This document shows, piece after piece, positions 1-11,678 of a DNA stretch of 64,000 bases (the stretch's first letter is position 1; each line of letters opens with the position of its first letter). This DNA is from Heligmosomoides polygyrus polygyrus. Taxonomy: Eukaryota > Nematoda > Chromadorea > Rhabditida > Heligmosomidae. Both the position numbers and the translations under genes were made by a program. The notes below the pieces were generated by a model. That model did not search any database and was not told where the DNA came from. It was given only the letters and a program-made list of their open reading frames with translations. The stretch covers positions 38,897,975 through 38,961,974 of the forward strand of contig OX377204.1 in NCBI GenBank assembly GCA_947396885.1, read 5' to 3'.

Positions 1-249
1 AGCGCTGATATGTCGACGTTCTTGAATTACTCCTCCTATACGTGTTAGTCAGATCTACTATGCTATAACAGATAGGGCAAAAGAAAGCGGCTAGATGTCC
101 TCATATGCTTTCTTTCACCTTAATCAGATTTCTTTGAGAATGCCGAAACTACCTTACCGCAGTATGGACTCGCCTAAAGATCCGAAACTGTCAGAATGTC
201 AAAAAATTACATACGTTGGAGTAAAACAAATCAAGGGAGCCAATTGTTG

Positions 250-445
250 TTTTAACGGAGCTGTGGCAGCGGAAAGGGCGATCGCTATTGTCCGGTTCAA
301 AGTTCTTGGTTCTGCTCCCGCTCAACTCAACAAAGTTGTCCACTCCTAGTCGGGGAACTGGTACCAGGCTTGCCTGGGAAGGACAAAACACTGAGTTGCT
401 CATCAGCTGACCACCATGGGCTCAAATACGCATTCAGGTTACGCA
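250..445 (+). repeat. tRNA-type SINE copy 1 (diverged)
   Basis: The stretch from about 330 to 440 matches, with many substitutions, the reverse complement of the SINE-like unit at 51740-52035. Shared blocks are the GGTACCAGGCTTGCCTGGG region, a CCTTCCCAGGCAAG-type core and AATACGCATTCAGG at the end. The upstream part (about 250-325) occupies the tRNA-like head and holds a GGTTCAAAG box-B-like stretch. The short open frames here are not conserved between copies, so I regard them as chance. Confidence 0.45.
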
Positions 446-518
446 GCTGTGATGTTGGTGTTGAGTTCGCCGGCCGAACATCAGAAGACGTCGCTCTAGC
501 GCTCTGTGCATGCTCCTT

Positions 519-1190
519 TCAATTTGTGTCCCACGACTCCGGCGCGTAACAGAGCACCGGTAGAGCAGTCGAGGTGAACAGATCTGTTCTGAAGTCCGGG
601 TTCGTCAGATGGTCCGTGCACTTCTTGAGAGGTTCAAAAGCGGCCTGTGTAGCTCTTGACCGCCTATCCAGCTTGTCTTTTATGTTGTTCTTCATGAACA
701 TCGAACGTCCGAGCTACGTTCAAGACGTTTCAGTAGGTTGAGATCCTTGCAGTTGACTTCCTTTTTCCTCGCAATTGAACTTATTCATGAGCAGAGCCTT
801 CCTTCGGTTGGTTCGCAGTCTTATGTATCTTTTTTCCTACTTCGCTTAATTGGGCAGGCACCGGCCTGCTTGAGCAGGGCTTGAGAATTCGAGAGAGCAC
901 GATGTCATCAAACGAAGATTTGGGGAGAATGTTGCATCCACACTTATGCCCTTTCGTGCCTGTCGAACGATTTGATTCACTACAGCGGTGCGGTGAACAC
1001 GAACATGATATCCGCAGATAGAATGGCGCTCGTTTCAACGCTGACGAATGACTTCTCGTAGTCGACGAAGCTGAGAACCAGGGGAAGACGTATTCCCGGC
1101 AATCCCTAATGATCGGTCTGCATGTCGTCCACATGAATGCAGAATCTAGTCGGCTCCACGGGTTCGGATTCATACAGTGTCCTTGGTATA
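519..1190 (-). pseudogene. RTE-type LINE relic, reverse transcriptase C-terminal part
   Basis: Minus-strand frames at 519-701 give a segment with LDRRSRATQAAF followed by LFTSTALPVLCYAPESW. This is the hallmark of the region after the palm domain in nematode RTE reverse transcriptases (family pattern: rraAWaaF ... LFDSTVLPALCYaaETW). The block at 780-1190 in other frames keeps CREY and a LRFADDIVLSR-like stretch from the RT core. Several frameshifts and stops separate the pieces. It is a dead, 5'-truncated copy. The family call is from motif recognition, not a search. Confidence 0.6.
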
Positions 1191-2898
1191 TGTAGATAAT
1201 AATCTTCGCCAACAGCTTGTAAAATTAAATCGCTGGTACGTAAACATTTAGATTGAGGGACATTCATGGTCAACAACACATCAAAGCAACACTTGAAGGA
1301 AGATAGCATGGAATATAGGACTGTACACAGACACGACAACGAAAAGCCGCAGCATCCGATTTGAAACACTCTATGCATTCTCCTTTTTGACACCTACAGA
1401 AAAGTAGACGTCTTATATTTAGTGGCAGAACAGGCTCTACCATGAACGCAGGTGGATATGGAGGCACTTCTTAGTGACGGATAAATAAAATAAAGAACCG
1501 TATTACACAATGAACAGTAATTTAAAAAAATCTACGAACTTAAAAAAACTAGGCGCTTAAAAAATCCTTTTGTTATAGCATCCTTCCGGTGCCCTAGGTT
1601 ATAAAAATCAAATATTCAATCAAATCGAGAGTATGTAGTCAGGAATAAAATGAGCAGCAAGAGAAGAGTTGACGAGAACGCACTTTGAGAACAGCTGTCA
1701 ACAACGACGTTCAAAAGCGGCATAGACAATGTTCGACGCAGAGGGTCGACTTTGTTTGTGCGCATACTAAGCCTCTTACACTTAGTTCACTCCTGACTTG
1801 CACAAGGATTTGTTCGGCATCCCTATGACATTGTGTTCGGCAACGGGCAACGAGCAGTGAACAATATGCCTGACGTGTACCCTCAAAAAACAGCTTGTCC
1901 GATCATATGGTTTATCACCCCGCAGTTAGGCAGAATCACAAAAACGCGAAAAAAACAAGGAAAAACAACAGGCTTCCAGGAGAAAGGCTTACATATAAAT
2001 TTGATCAGATATTGACCTTTGTAAGGCAGGAGAAAGTAGAGGAGTAACAAGAAGCAGATCAATAGTGTCTGGAAATGGTCTTTGAGATAAGAATAGGCGA
2101 AGGCAGGGCATCGATCGCTGACAAATCCCAACGAGCATTGAACAGTCAGTTTCTCCGGTGTTAGGTGCTCAGTTTCAGGGCTAAACTGATAAGCGCCTCC
2201 TTGCAGGCACGTAATTCCTTCTTCGGCATGAATTCGTGCTTCGAGTGTGCATTCCTGATAGATCCCGCGCCGAACAGATACTTTCCTAAAGCGGTTCATG
2301 TAGATGTGTGCCCAGAAGAGACTGGCGTAGCACGTTGCTAACAATCTAATGCAATGAGTGATAGTACGATCTTCTTCTTGATGGGGTTCACTACTCGTTG
2401 TGTTGACATATTGCTTCTCATCAAAGGCTTATGCGCGATGGACGACCATCTGTTTGCTTCGCATTTCGCTTTTCAAACGTAGCCTGCACAGAAGGAATAT
2501 CGCACTTGAAACCTGTCGTAGGCATTTGAGCGAATACGAGGCGAGCAGCAACCGAGACGGCAACCAACCGGCCGACCTCTGACACCTACGTTGCGAGCGC
2601 TATTCGAACACGACCATTCGACGCAGTCGCCTGTCGAGCTGAGCTCGTTTCCTATGGGAACCAGAAGAAAACATATGAATCTCTACTAATCGGACAGTGA
2701 TGCAGGTCGTCTGAGGCGTTGGTGCTTTTCTTCGCAGAACGAATCTGTCAATGAGTACAGTCTGCAGAAAACTGCATATGTGCGCGAGAATGAAAACAGC
2801 TGCATTTGCCAACCACGGATACTTGGAAACATTGGCGACTGAACGCTCAGAGGAGCTCGACTGCAAAGTGTACAGGATTCACGCACATCATCTGTAAG
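1191..2898. other. Intergenic stretch, nothing recognised
   Basis: No open frame here shows a recognisable domain, and no splice-site-bounded exon with coding character was found. A minus-strand frame at 2686-2886 ends against the foldback element but matches nothing I know. The stretch is AT-rich around 1500-1620. Confidence 0.5.
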
Positions 2899-3499
2899 TA
2901 CAATACCGCTCGCGCCGCACGGTCAAAAGTGGGCGAAAAAACGCCAACATAGCGTCGCAAAGCGTCGCACGCTCATAACTCCTTCAGTTTCAGGTTTCTT
3001 GAATAAAGGTTGGTACCATTCGATTCGCCTCTTCGAGATCTACACAAATATATGTAAAACGTTACTGGAACACCCGTATTTTCGCCGTGGGTGGTCCAAA
3101 ATTGGCTGAACGGGCGATTAGAGCAGCTTATTTCCCAGGATATGCGTGCTTTCGGAGTGTCTCAAAGATGGCGTACGTCGCCAGTGCTCTGTCATGCCAG
3201 GAATGCCCCGAGAGTGCGCCGTGCACAATGCACACAGAACCTAACCTATCAATCGAGTGGGCGAGCGCATGTCCCCTGCGCTTCTATCTTCTCTCCCTGG
3301 GAACTGCGACGTTTTCAAGACTATTTCGAGCCGTTTGGAGAATGTTATCAGAAATTTCCCACCACACCACTTAGGATTAGCTCCAATCTGTCCCAGCGAA
3401 ACTTTGGTGTGCGCCGTGAACAATGCATACAGAATCGAACCTTTCAATCAAAGGGGGGGGGGACAGCTTGTAGACTGAGCGTTTGGGAAGTTTTATCAC

Positions 3500-3760
3500 A
3501 AATTTCTTGCCGCCCTAGTCAGGAGTTGCTCTAAGGCTGTTCAGCGAGCCTTTGGAGTGCGCCATGAACATGCATAGACAATCGAACCTTTCAATCGAGG
3601 AGGGGGGACAGCTTGTAGACTGAGCGTTTGGGGAGTTTTATCAGGAACTTGCAGCCGCCCTAGTCAGGAGTTGCTCTAAGGCTGTCTAGCGAGCCTTTGA
3701 AGTGCGCCGTGAACAATACATATGGATTCGAACCTTTCAATCGAAGGGGGCGACCGTTCG
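3500..3760 (+). repeat. Tandem subrepeats in left arm of foldback copy A
   Basis: A unit of about 125-140 bp is repeated: it contains CTTTCAATCGAGG, a G-run, ACAGCTTGTAGACTGAGCGT, then a GCCCTAGTCAGGAGTTGCTC stretch and a GAGCCTTTGGAGTGCGCC stretch. The right arm (6590-6970) has one more unit than the left, so the arms differ in unit number. Confidence 0.75.
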
Positions 3761-4916
3761 CAAATTGCACGAATGGGCGTGTTCGGAGCGCAATAGCTCT
3801 GTCAAGTTGTAACCTTTCATGCTGCAGCTTGTAGGTTTTGTAGGCAGTCTAAAGTTCTGTACGTACGCCAAAGTAGAATGGTTTAGCTTAGGAAGGGGCA
3901 ATGTTATAGGGGTGCGAAAATGCAGGTGAGGATTGTGTGAAGCATTTTTTTCCGATTTCCGTGGACCACTGCGAGAAGATGCGGCGATCGACGGCTTTAA
4001 AATACGTACGTGAACAGAGCGCCTAAGGTACTTTACGACGATATGCTCATAGGTCCTCAGTTGCCTAAACTGCCTTAGCCTCGGCTGGCGTTTTAGAGCG
4101 GCAAAAGCTAGCGGTTAGAGTTTCTTGCGCTCCTACTCGCCCAGATCTGAGTCTTCGACACTCGGAATGGCACAGTTCCGTTCAGCATGAAAAGCGCTAT
4201 CGAACCGTATCAATCTCGACCGATTTTGGAATCATCAATTTTTTGACTGTTTAGCATGGAGGACGAGGCCGCGGCGGAAGGACGATGACGTCATCGAAAA
4301 AACGATGTCTTCGAGTTGGGCCATGCTTGATACCGTTCGATAGAGCTTTTCATGCTGAATTGAATCGTGTCATTTAGAGTAGGAAAAACTGTAGTCTGGG
4401 CGAGAAACAGCGCGGAGAGCGTCTGCCGTTGTTGCGCTAAATTGCACGAGCGGGCGTGTTCGGAGCACAATAACTCTGCCGAGTTCGAATCGTTTCGGCT
4501 GCAACTTGTGTTTGTTGTAGGCAGTAGAACGATATATAAGTATACTAAAGTAGAATAGCTTAGCTTAGGAGGGGGCAATGTTACAGCGGTGCAAAAATGC
4601 AGGTGAGGCTTGCGTGATGCATTTTTTTCCGAATTCGGTTAACCACTGCGAGAAGACGCGGCGAGCTAAAGCCTAAAAATGCTTACGCGAACAGAGCGCT
4701 TAAGGTACGGTACTTTACGATGACGTGATCAGAACTTCTCAGCTGCCTAAACTGCCTTAGCCCCATCTGCCGTTTTAGGGCGGCGGACTTAGCGATTGAA
4801 GTTTCCTGCACTCTTACTTGTCCATATTTGGGTTTTCGACACTCCCAGTAACACCGTTTTGTTCTGCTTGAAGAGCGCTATCGAATTGTATCAATCTCGA
4901 CCGATTTTGGAAACAT

Positions 4917-5512
4917 AGGCATGTGTTATACTCCCGCGGGAGCATCCGCGGAACCTCCGTGGACGAGGGGTGCACCGCGGACGGCGGGCGTGGCGGGGCG
5001 CGGTGATTGGCCAGGTGAGGAATCTCGGCGCGATTCCCGCCCTTCCGCGGATGCTTCCGCGGGAGTATGGCCCCTGTTATACTCCCGCGGGAGCTTCCGC
5101 GGATGGGCGGAAATCGTGCCGGGTCCCCGAGCCGGCCAATCGCCGCGCCCCGTCACGCCCGCGGTCAGCGGTGCAGGCTTTGTCCGTGGACGTCCCGCGG
5201 ATGCTCCCGCGGGAGTATAACAGGGGCCTATAACAGAGGCCATAGAAGTCGACGGAATTTTCAAAAACTGACGTCGGATTCGTAATCAGCGCCCCAAATA
5301 AACCCTATACGATTTTGGACGAAGTTTGCACGATGAGATTTGGCCAATTTCGAAAATACCGGTTTTGATGACGTCATCGTCCGCGCAGCTCGGCCTAGGG
5401 CGCCACGTCCTCGATGGAATATTGCCGAAAAATCTATGGCCTCTGTTATACTCCCGCGGGAGCATCCGCGGAAGGGCGGGAATCGCGCCGAGATTCCTCA
5501 CCAGCCGTTCCG
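4917..5512. repeat. GC-rich palindromic insert units at centre of foldback copy A
   Basis: Three units bearing GTTATACTCCCGCGGGAG followed by a CNTCCGCGGA block occur here: one starts at about 4926, one runs inverted over about 5079-5222, and one half unit lies at about 5446-5510. The 12 bp core CTCCCGCGGGAG is a perfect palindrome and appears at both ends of units. The outer edge reads CCTCTGTTATACTCC or its complement, which looks like the terminal inverted repeat of a second small foldback element nested in the larger one. Foldback copy B lacks it. Confidence 0.7.
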
Positions 5513-7542
5513 ACCTACCGTTGAGATAGTATCCTGGTAAGACAGTTTAGGCAGCTGAGAAGTTCTGATCACGTCATCGTAAAGTACCGCACCTTAAGCG
5601 CTCTGTTCGCGTACGCATTTTGAGGCTTTAGCTCGCCGCGTCTTCTCGCAGTGGTTAACCGAATTCGGAAAAAAATGCATCACGCAAGCCTCACCTGCAT
5701 TTTTGCACCGCTGTAACATTGCCCCCTCCTAAGCTAAGCCATTCTACTTTAGTATACTAATATATCGTTCTACTGCCCACAACAAACACAAGTTGCAGCC
5801 GAAACGATTCGAACTCGGCAGAGTTATTGTGCTCCGAACACGCCCGCGCGTGCAATTTAGCGCAACAACGGCAGGCGCTCTCCGCGCTGTTTCTCGCCCA
5901 GACTACAGTTTTTCCTACTCTAAATGACACGATTCAATTCAGCATGAAAAGCTCTATCGAACGGTATCAAGCGTGGCCCAACTCGAAGACATCGTTTTTT
6001 CGATGACGTCATCGTCCTTCCGCCGCGGCCTCGTCCTCCATGCTAAACAGTCAAAAAATTGATGATTCCAAAATCGGTCGAGATTGATACGGTTCGATAG
6101 CGCTTTTCATGCTGAACGGAACTGTGCCATTCCGAGTGTCGAAGACTCAGATCTGGGCGAGTAGGAGCGCAAGAAACTCTAACCGCTAGCTTTTGCCGGT
6201 CTAAAACGCCAGCCGAGGCTAAGGCAGTTTAGGCAACTGAGGACCTATGAGCATATCATCGTAAAGTACCTTAGGCGCTCTGTTCACGTACGTATTTTAA
6301 AGCCGTCGATCGCCGCATCTTCTCGCAGTGGTCCACGGAAATCGGAAAAAAATGCTTCACACAATCCTCACCTGCATTTTCGCACCCCTATAACATTGCC
6401 CCTTCCTAAGCTAAACCATTCTACTTTGGCGTACGTACAGAACTTTAGACTGCCTACAAAACCTACAAGCTGCAGCATGAAAGGTTACAACTTGACAGAG
6501 CTATTGCGCTCCGAACACGCCCATTCGTGCAATTTGCGAGCGGTCGCCCCCTTCGATTGAAAGGTTCGAATCCATATGTATTGTTCACGGCGCACTTCAA
6601 AGGCTCGCTAGACAGCCTTAGAGCAACTCCTGACTAGGGCGGCTGCAAGTTCCTGATAAAACTCCCCAAACGCTCAGTCTACAAGCTGTCCCCCCTCCTC
6701 GATTGAAAGGTTCGATTGTCTATGCATGTTCATGGCGCACTCCAAAGGCTCGCTGAACAGCCTTAGAGCAACTCCTGACTAGGGCGGCAAGAAATTTGTG
6801 ATAAAACTCCCCAAACGCTCAGTCTACAAGCTGTCCCCCCTCGATTGGAAGGTTCGATTGTCTATGCATGTTCATGGCGCACTCCAAAGGCTCGCTGAAC
6901 AGCCTTAGAGCAACTCCTGACTAGGGCGGCAAGAAATTTGTGATAAAACTCCCCAAACGCTCAGTCTACAAGCTGTCCCCCCCCCCCCTTTGATTGAAAG
7001 GTTCGATTCTGTATGCCTTGTTCACGGCGCACACCAAAGTTTCGCTGGGACAGATTGGAGCTAATCCTAAGTGGTGTGGCGGGAAATTTCTGATAACATT
7101 CTCCAAACGGCTCGAAATAGTCTTGAAAACGTCGCAGTTCCCAGGGAGAGAAGATAGAAGCGCAGGGGACATGCGCTCGCCCACTCGATTGATAGGTTAG
7201 GTTCTGTGTGCATTGTGCACGGCGCACTCTCGGGGCATTCCTGGCATGACAGAGCACTGGCGACGTACGCCATCTTTGAGATACTCCGAAAGCACGCATA
7301 TCCTGGGAAATAAGCTGCTCTAATCGCCCGTTCAGCCAATTTTGGACCACCCACGGCGAAAATACGGGTGTTCCAGTAACGTTTTACATATATTTGTGTA
7401 GATCTCGAAGAGGCGAATCGAATGGTACCAACCTTTATTCAAGAAACCTGAAACTGAAGGAGTTATGAGCGTGCGACGCTTTGCGACGCTATGTTGGCGT
7501 TTTTTCGCCCACTTTTGACCGTGCGGCGCGAGCGGTATTGTA

Positions 7543-8821
7543 CAAGAAGAAGTTGAGAAACTCACAACACAATCGATCCCCAAACAAATGTGCTGTGCAG
7601 CATGACCGGGTGCTTCAAGAATAAAATCACAGAGTGGTCAATTGCTTTAAAGTCGTTAAAAGAGTGACAAACAGAGGCGAATTCTATATGGAGGAATTAG
7701 GAAAGGATAAAGACAAAGTGGACCACTTTAATACATGACAAGAAATGCCATTTTCAAAATGAAGTCTACGTTACTTGGTTGGCAAAGACAAAAATGCTGA
7801 AAAATTCGACTCGATAAAAATTTGCTCAGCGGTCCGTGGGTGCCTATTTTATTCTCCGCTGTCGTCTGCACCAAGCACAGGACGTTTTGGGATAAAGGGG
7901 AGCATTCTGTGGAACAGGAAGATCTATGGACTTCGTAAATATCTTCCACGGGGAGCTGTAACAAAGAATTCGCTGTTCTCACTGCCTGACCTGAATTCAT
8001 CATTAAAACATTACATAGTTTTCCGCAACAATTATAGCTGTACAGAAGAATGTTGTCCTGTAAGATGCCACCTAGAGAGTGCAAGTTTTGCAAAAAGTTA
8101 TCAGCACAAATGAAAACGCTCAAAAACATTCAACCGTGCAATCGTGCATTGCACTTTGGATCAACCCAGAAGCTGGACCTCCAACATGCTAAGCGAACTA
8201 GGCATAGTCAAAAAAGCGTATTTTAGAACTCCTGTAGCCCACGAATTGCGATAATTAAAAGGGTAGTGGATAAAGTCATGGGTTTATTCTGTCCACAACC
8301 TGAGATCTCTAAAGAGTTTATTTGAGTGAAGGATTCTGCAGTGTAGCCAAACGTGAGCAAATGGTCGAAAGGTGGGTGAATCGTTAGCAATAGCTGATGC
8401 TTCTAGAACTGTTAGTAAGGGGGCTTTCGGGAACCGGTATGCGTTCCACATCAACGGAATAGAGGCATTCGGAATGCGAACTTTGTGTCCTACGAAGCGT
8501 CTAAATATTAGTTGGCCTATAGTTGGATCTCGCCAAAGTGCGATCTAATGTTTTAATAAACATATTAAATAAATAATTGATATTTCGTAACTACATAAGC
8601 GTACGAGCTCTATTGGTTATGTTCCATCAGCGATCATCTGGACGTGTGGCTTATTGGGTACTGGCTGGGGCTTCGCCCATACGTCTAGTCTATCCACTGA
8701 TGTGGCTTCTTCTAATGGGGCCTCTTCACCGATCGTCGTATTCGTGTGATTCCAGCTTCAAACCGTCACTTCCAATCAAAAATCGGTGAAATCGATTGGT
8801 AATTGTTGGGTGGTCGGTACC
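7543..8821. other. Stretch between foldback copy A and the hAT-like element, nothing recognised
   Basis: Overlapping open frames of 112 aa (+, 7775-8113) and 133 aa (-, 7728-8129) exist, but neither shows a known domain, splice context or codon pattern that would single it out. No repeat relative elsewhere in the window was noticed. Confidence 0.45.
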
Positions 8822-9194
8822 AGGAATGAGCGGATTAACCGTTATCCGTTATCCGTTATACGGTTTCCGGGGGGGGGGGGGGGTTGGGGCCTATACGTTT
8901 TGTTGTTCGTTATCCGGCAATTTTGTACTCGATAACGAACAATAAATTAGCTGATACCCAGGATTGGACGTGGAAATGGATAGCTGTGTAGAAGCTTCAC
9001 AATCATGGGAGTGATTGCGAGCAACAATAGAGGGCATTTAAATCTAGAAGGGTGAGGTTACGTCAGGGACAGGTGACGTAGTTGGAAAGACGTCTAACTT
9101 CCATCCTTCCAGGGTCGTTCATTTATGCCATACATCTATGAAACCTACTATGGGTTGAATTGTTCATGAGCTTGTCCCAACAGCCATGGGCAGA

Positions 9195-9239
9195 CCACGT
9201 CAGTAAGCCAGTAGGGTCCCTACTGACTTAGTGACGTGG
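9195..9239. repeat. Short near-perfect hairpin
   Basis: Two arms of about 22 nt, CCACGTCAGTAAGCCAGTAG on the left and its near complement on the right, meet with almost no loop. Only two mismatches are visible. This may be the tip of a small foldback repeat or an RNA hairpin; there is no evidence of expression. Confidence 0.6.
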
Positions 9240-9269
9240 GCGAACATCAGCCCTTGCGGTGGAGGACTA

Positions 9270-9390
9270 CGGAGAAAATGCCCGAATCTCACGGCGCGCG
9301 TTGCGTGCGGAGAAAATGCCCGCAACCAAGGAAGAAAATGCCCGCTACCAGGGGAGAAAATTCCCGGGTTGACGAGAAAAATGCTTTACT
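9270..9390 (+). repeat. Minisatellite, GAGAAAATGCCCG units (direct)
   Basis: About five imperfect units carry the core GGAGAAAATGCCCG with a variable ACCA spacer. The complementary array lies at 10055-10185, so the two arrays form an inverted pair around about 650 bp of AT-rich sequence. Confidence 0.75.
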
Positions 9391-10054
9391 CAGATATGTG
9401 GAAATATCATAAAAACAGCAACTGAGCGAATCAAAATAAAAGTCCTGTACTGAGAAAAACTTTAATAAAAAAGAGCACAACAAGTATTTACGATACCAGC
9501 GGTGCATCAGATGAAAATCACTTGAAAAGCAATGAATGTTGAAATATCTATATTCAAATCCTGTTTTAGTAAAGAAGGAAATGATTGGTCAAAAATGAAG
9601 ACTCTATCCGAAAGACTCAGCAAAACCTCAGTAAAACCTAAAAACCAATTTGTAAATAAATTCTCAAATAAGTTCTGCCATTTTTCATTTTCTACTTCTC
9701 ATGATTTTGAAGTGCATGTAAAAACGCTTCTTTTGCTCCTTTCAGTTTTTTCAAGTGTTCTTTTCATATAAAACACCGTTGTTACTAATTTAACCGTTGA
9801 GCATGCCTGCCTGTTGTAACGAGAATCTTTCCCCATATTCTGCAAAGCTTCTCTATCACGGTGAGGCCATCAAGTCTGCTAGGGAATCCAAATGATGGTG
9901 CCACAGTTTCAGTTGCCACGCCCACGATTTCTCATGCCCTTTACTCGACGGCATGAGAAAAATACCGTTACCCTGTCCACGTGATTACCATGTGTTTCGT
10001 TGTAGTGGTTGTTGTAGTGGACCCTATCGAAAACCGTTCAGTGGCCACAGATAT

Positions 10055-10185
10055 TTTCTCCCCTGGCTGTGGACATTTTCTCTTCTGGTCGCAGGCATTT
10101 TCTCCCCTGGTCACGGGCATTTTCTCCCCTGGTTGCGGGCATTTTCTCGCACCGATACAGACGCGGCGCGGTTCGGGCATTTTCT
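10055..10185 (-). repeat. Minisatellite, inverted partner of the 9270 array
   Basis: Five to six units of about 22-23 bp contain CGGGCATTTTCTCCCCTGG, the complement of the left array. GC-rich GGCGCGG-type sequence borders both arrays on the outer side, which supports a real inverted duplication. Confidence 0.75.
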
Positions 10186-10204
10186 CTCGTAATCTGCGGT
10201 GGAT

Positions 10205-10350
10205 CCAGTTGGCCTCTGAAAACGACGAGAAGTCGAAACGTCAGGTCCTCCTATATAAAGATCCACCTAAAACCTCGTGTTGCACAGAAAGTTAAACTGA
10301 CTAAAAACGTACAATGCTGAGGTTTGAAGAAGAGAGAAGTTGGAGATTAA
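10205..10350 (+). mobile_element. Penelope-like 3' terminal fragment
   Basis: The blocks AAGATCCACCTAAAACCTCG and GAAGAGAGAAGTTGGAGA are shared with 50105-50200, which lies downstream of a GIY-YIG-type fragment. Just upstream is CTCTGAAAACGACGAGAAG followed by TCGAAACGTCAGG, a stem flanked by CTGA and GAAA that resembles the hammerhead-like tails known in Penelope-like elements. The assignment rests on this shared structure. Confidence 0.4.
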
Positions 10351-11678
10351 AGGTATTTTAGTTTTTACTGGTAGAATATTGTAACGCATCAAACACATAC
10401 CGCTGAGCAGTAATGAATACAAGTAAAATGGGCACAATCTAGAAGAAAAGTTCAATCTAAGTAAGTGGAGAACGCCACGCTCCTACAAATTGTTAAGGTC
10501 TGTTTATAGAAACGATTTCCTGAAAGTATTTTTTGTAAGCTGGTTCTGGTGGTACCTCGGTAATGCTAATGAATTGATCCTCTCTATTAAAAATCTAAGT
10601 AGTGCAAATGAACTGCACTAACCAATTCCGCGCTGCGCATATTGGAGCTTCATTTTAATTTGAGATTGCCTTTAGGGACATTCTACTTCTGCCTTTCTAG
10701 TTCTCATATCTCTCTGCACGTGTTTTGACTGCATAATGGCTTGTAGTGGCTAGCCTGTAGAAAGCTGATATTTCATCCATATCATTCCACGTTCTCCTTA
10801 GATCTTGGGATACTGTCGAACAAGAGTATCATCCGCGTGAAGGTGCGAAACCGAGATTGTTATGGAGACTTTATTCGGCTGAGTCGGCCTAGCATAGAAA
10901 AGTCAAGAGGCGGCGGAGGAGCCATTCATCCAAGGATCATTCTGTTTGGTCACAGCCTTAATTCAAAAAGAAAACCTGACGACTGATCAGTAAAACAACC
11001 CAACAATGTAAACTGACAAAATGCCGGCAAGTTGCTGTTCAATGAACAAAATGTGAGTGAATAAGGAGGTGAATGAGTCTCACATTCTCCCCTTCCAAGG
11101 GCGACTTGTGAATGTTTCTATACTGTTAGTTGGGCTGTCCTTTGTCTCGTTCTTCCAATTCGTTTTAAACGGCAAAAATATGAAAAATTGTAAATTGTAC
11201 TGTGGAAATGTGCTTGGATGAACAAATTCTCAATCTCTCCTTATCTTTTCCAGACTTAAATTAAGGTGGTCTTAGCGAAACATCAGCAGAGTAGAGTTTG
11301 CAGAACAGTTTTAGTTTCACAGCTTGGTGATCTTGCTACTTGTCCTTCCTGATGAGTTTGACAGCAGTTCGCGGGACCTGGTGAAGGAATTGTGGTTCGC
11401 AAATCGATCTCGGCATCGGTTTGGATGGCAGTGAAGAAGCGTTTCTTTTACTGAAGTTTTCTGAGAATCCCATAGGGCTTTGTTAAAGTGACTGCACTAT
11501 GTCTCAAAAAAAAAACTCCATTAAATTCGTTAGAAAAGACTTATAATTTGACAGCAGTTGCGTTCCATATCTGCTGTTGAAACTAGAGCAGTTTAAGTCT
11601 AGTTTTATTGTTTTTGTTGTTTTTTTCGTTATCCGTTATCCGGGTTTGAAAATTTTGTTATCCGCTCATCCCTGGGCG

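Larger units (their letters stand above)
2901..7540. mobile_element. Giant foldback (long inverted repeat) DNA element, copy A
   Basis: The sequence from 2901 (CAATACCGCTCGCGCC...) is repeated in inverted orientation ending at 7540 (...GGCGCGAGCGGTATTG). The two arms, about 2.0 kb each, are nearly identical and converge on a centre near 4917-5512. Both ends are flanked by TA (2899-2900 and 7541-7542), the target duplication used by Tc1/mariner-type transposases. Each arm carries tandem subrepeats of about 140 bp and G-runs. No transposase frame is seen, so the element is probably mobilised in trans. Length is 4640 bp. The same family recurs at 25280-29170 and, diverged, at 42468-42905. I do not know a named family for it. 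Confidence 0.85.
8822..11674. mobile_element. hAT-like DNA element, probably non-autonomous or composite
   Basis: The left end CAGGAATGAGCGGATTAAC and the right end, read in complement as CAGGGATGAGCGGATAAC, form an inverted pair of about 18 bp starting CAGG, as in hAT elements. The flanking 8-mers GTCGGTAC (8814-8821) and GGCGCTAC (11675-11682) agree at 6 of 8 positions and keep the hAT-typical T/A spacing on the left. GTTATCCG subterminal repeats occur at both ends (8841-8905 and about 11628-11665). No transposase frame is visible. The interior holds inverted minisatellites and a Penelope-like tail fragment, so other repeats have inserted or been captured. Confidence 0.7.

Noticed and set aside
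3091..3534. Open frame of about 147 aa in the left arm of foldback copy A, with near-identical frames in the right arm and in copy B
   Set aside because: It is conserved only because the arms are near identical; it passes through variable G-runs and subrepeats, changes length and frame between arms and has no recognisable domain.
9270..10185. CRISPR-like array of spaced repeats
   Set aside because: Units are contiguous minisatellite repeats of variable spacing in an animal genome, in two inverted blocks; no cas genes or regular spacers.
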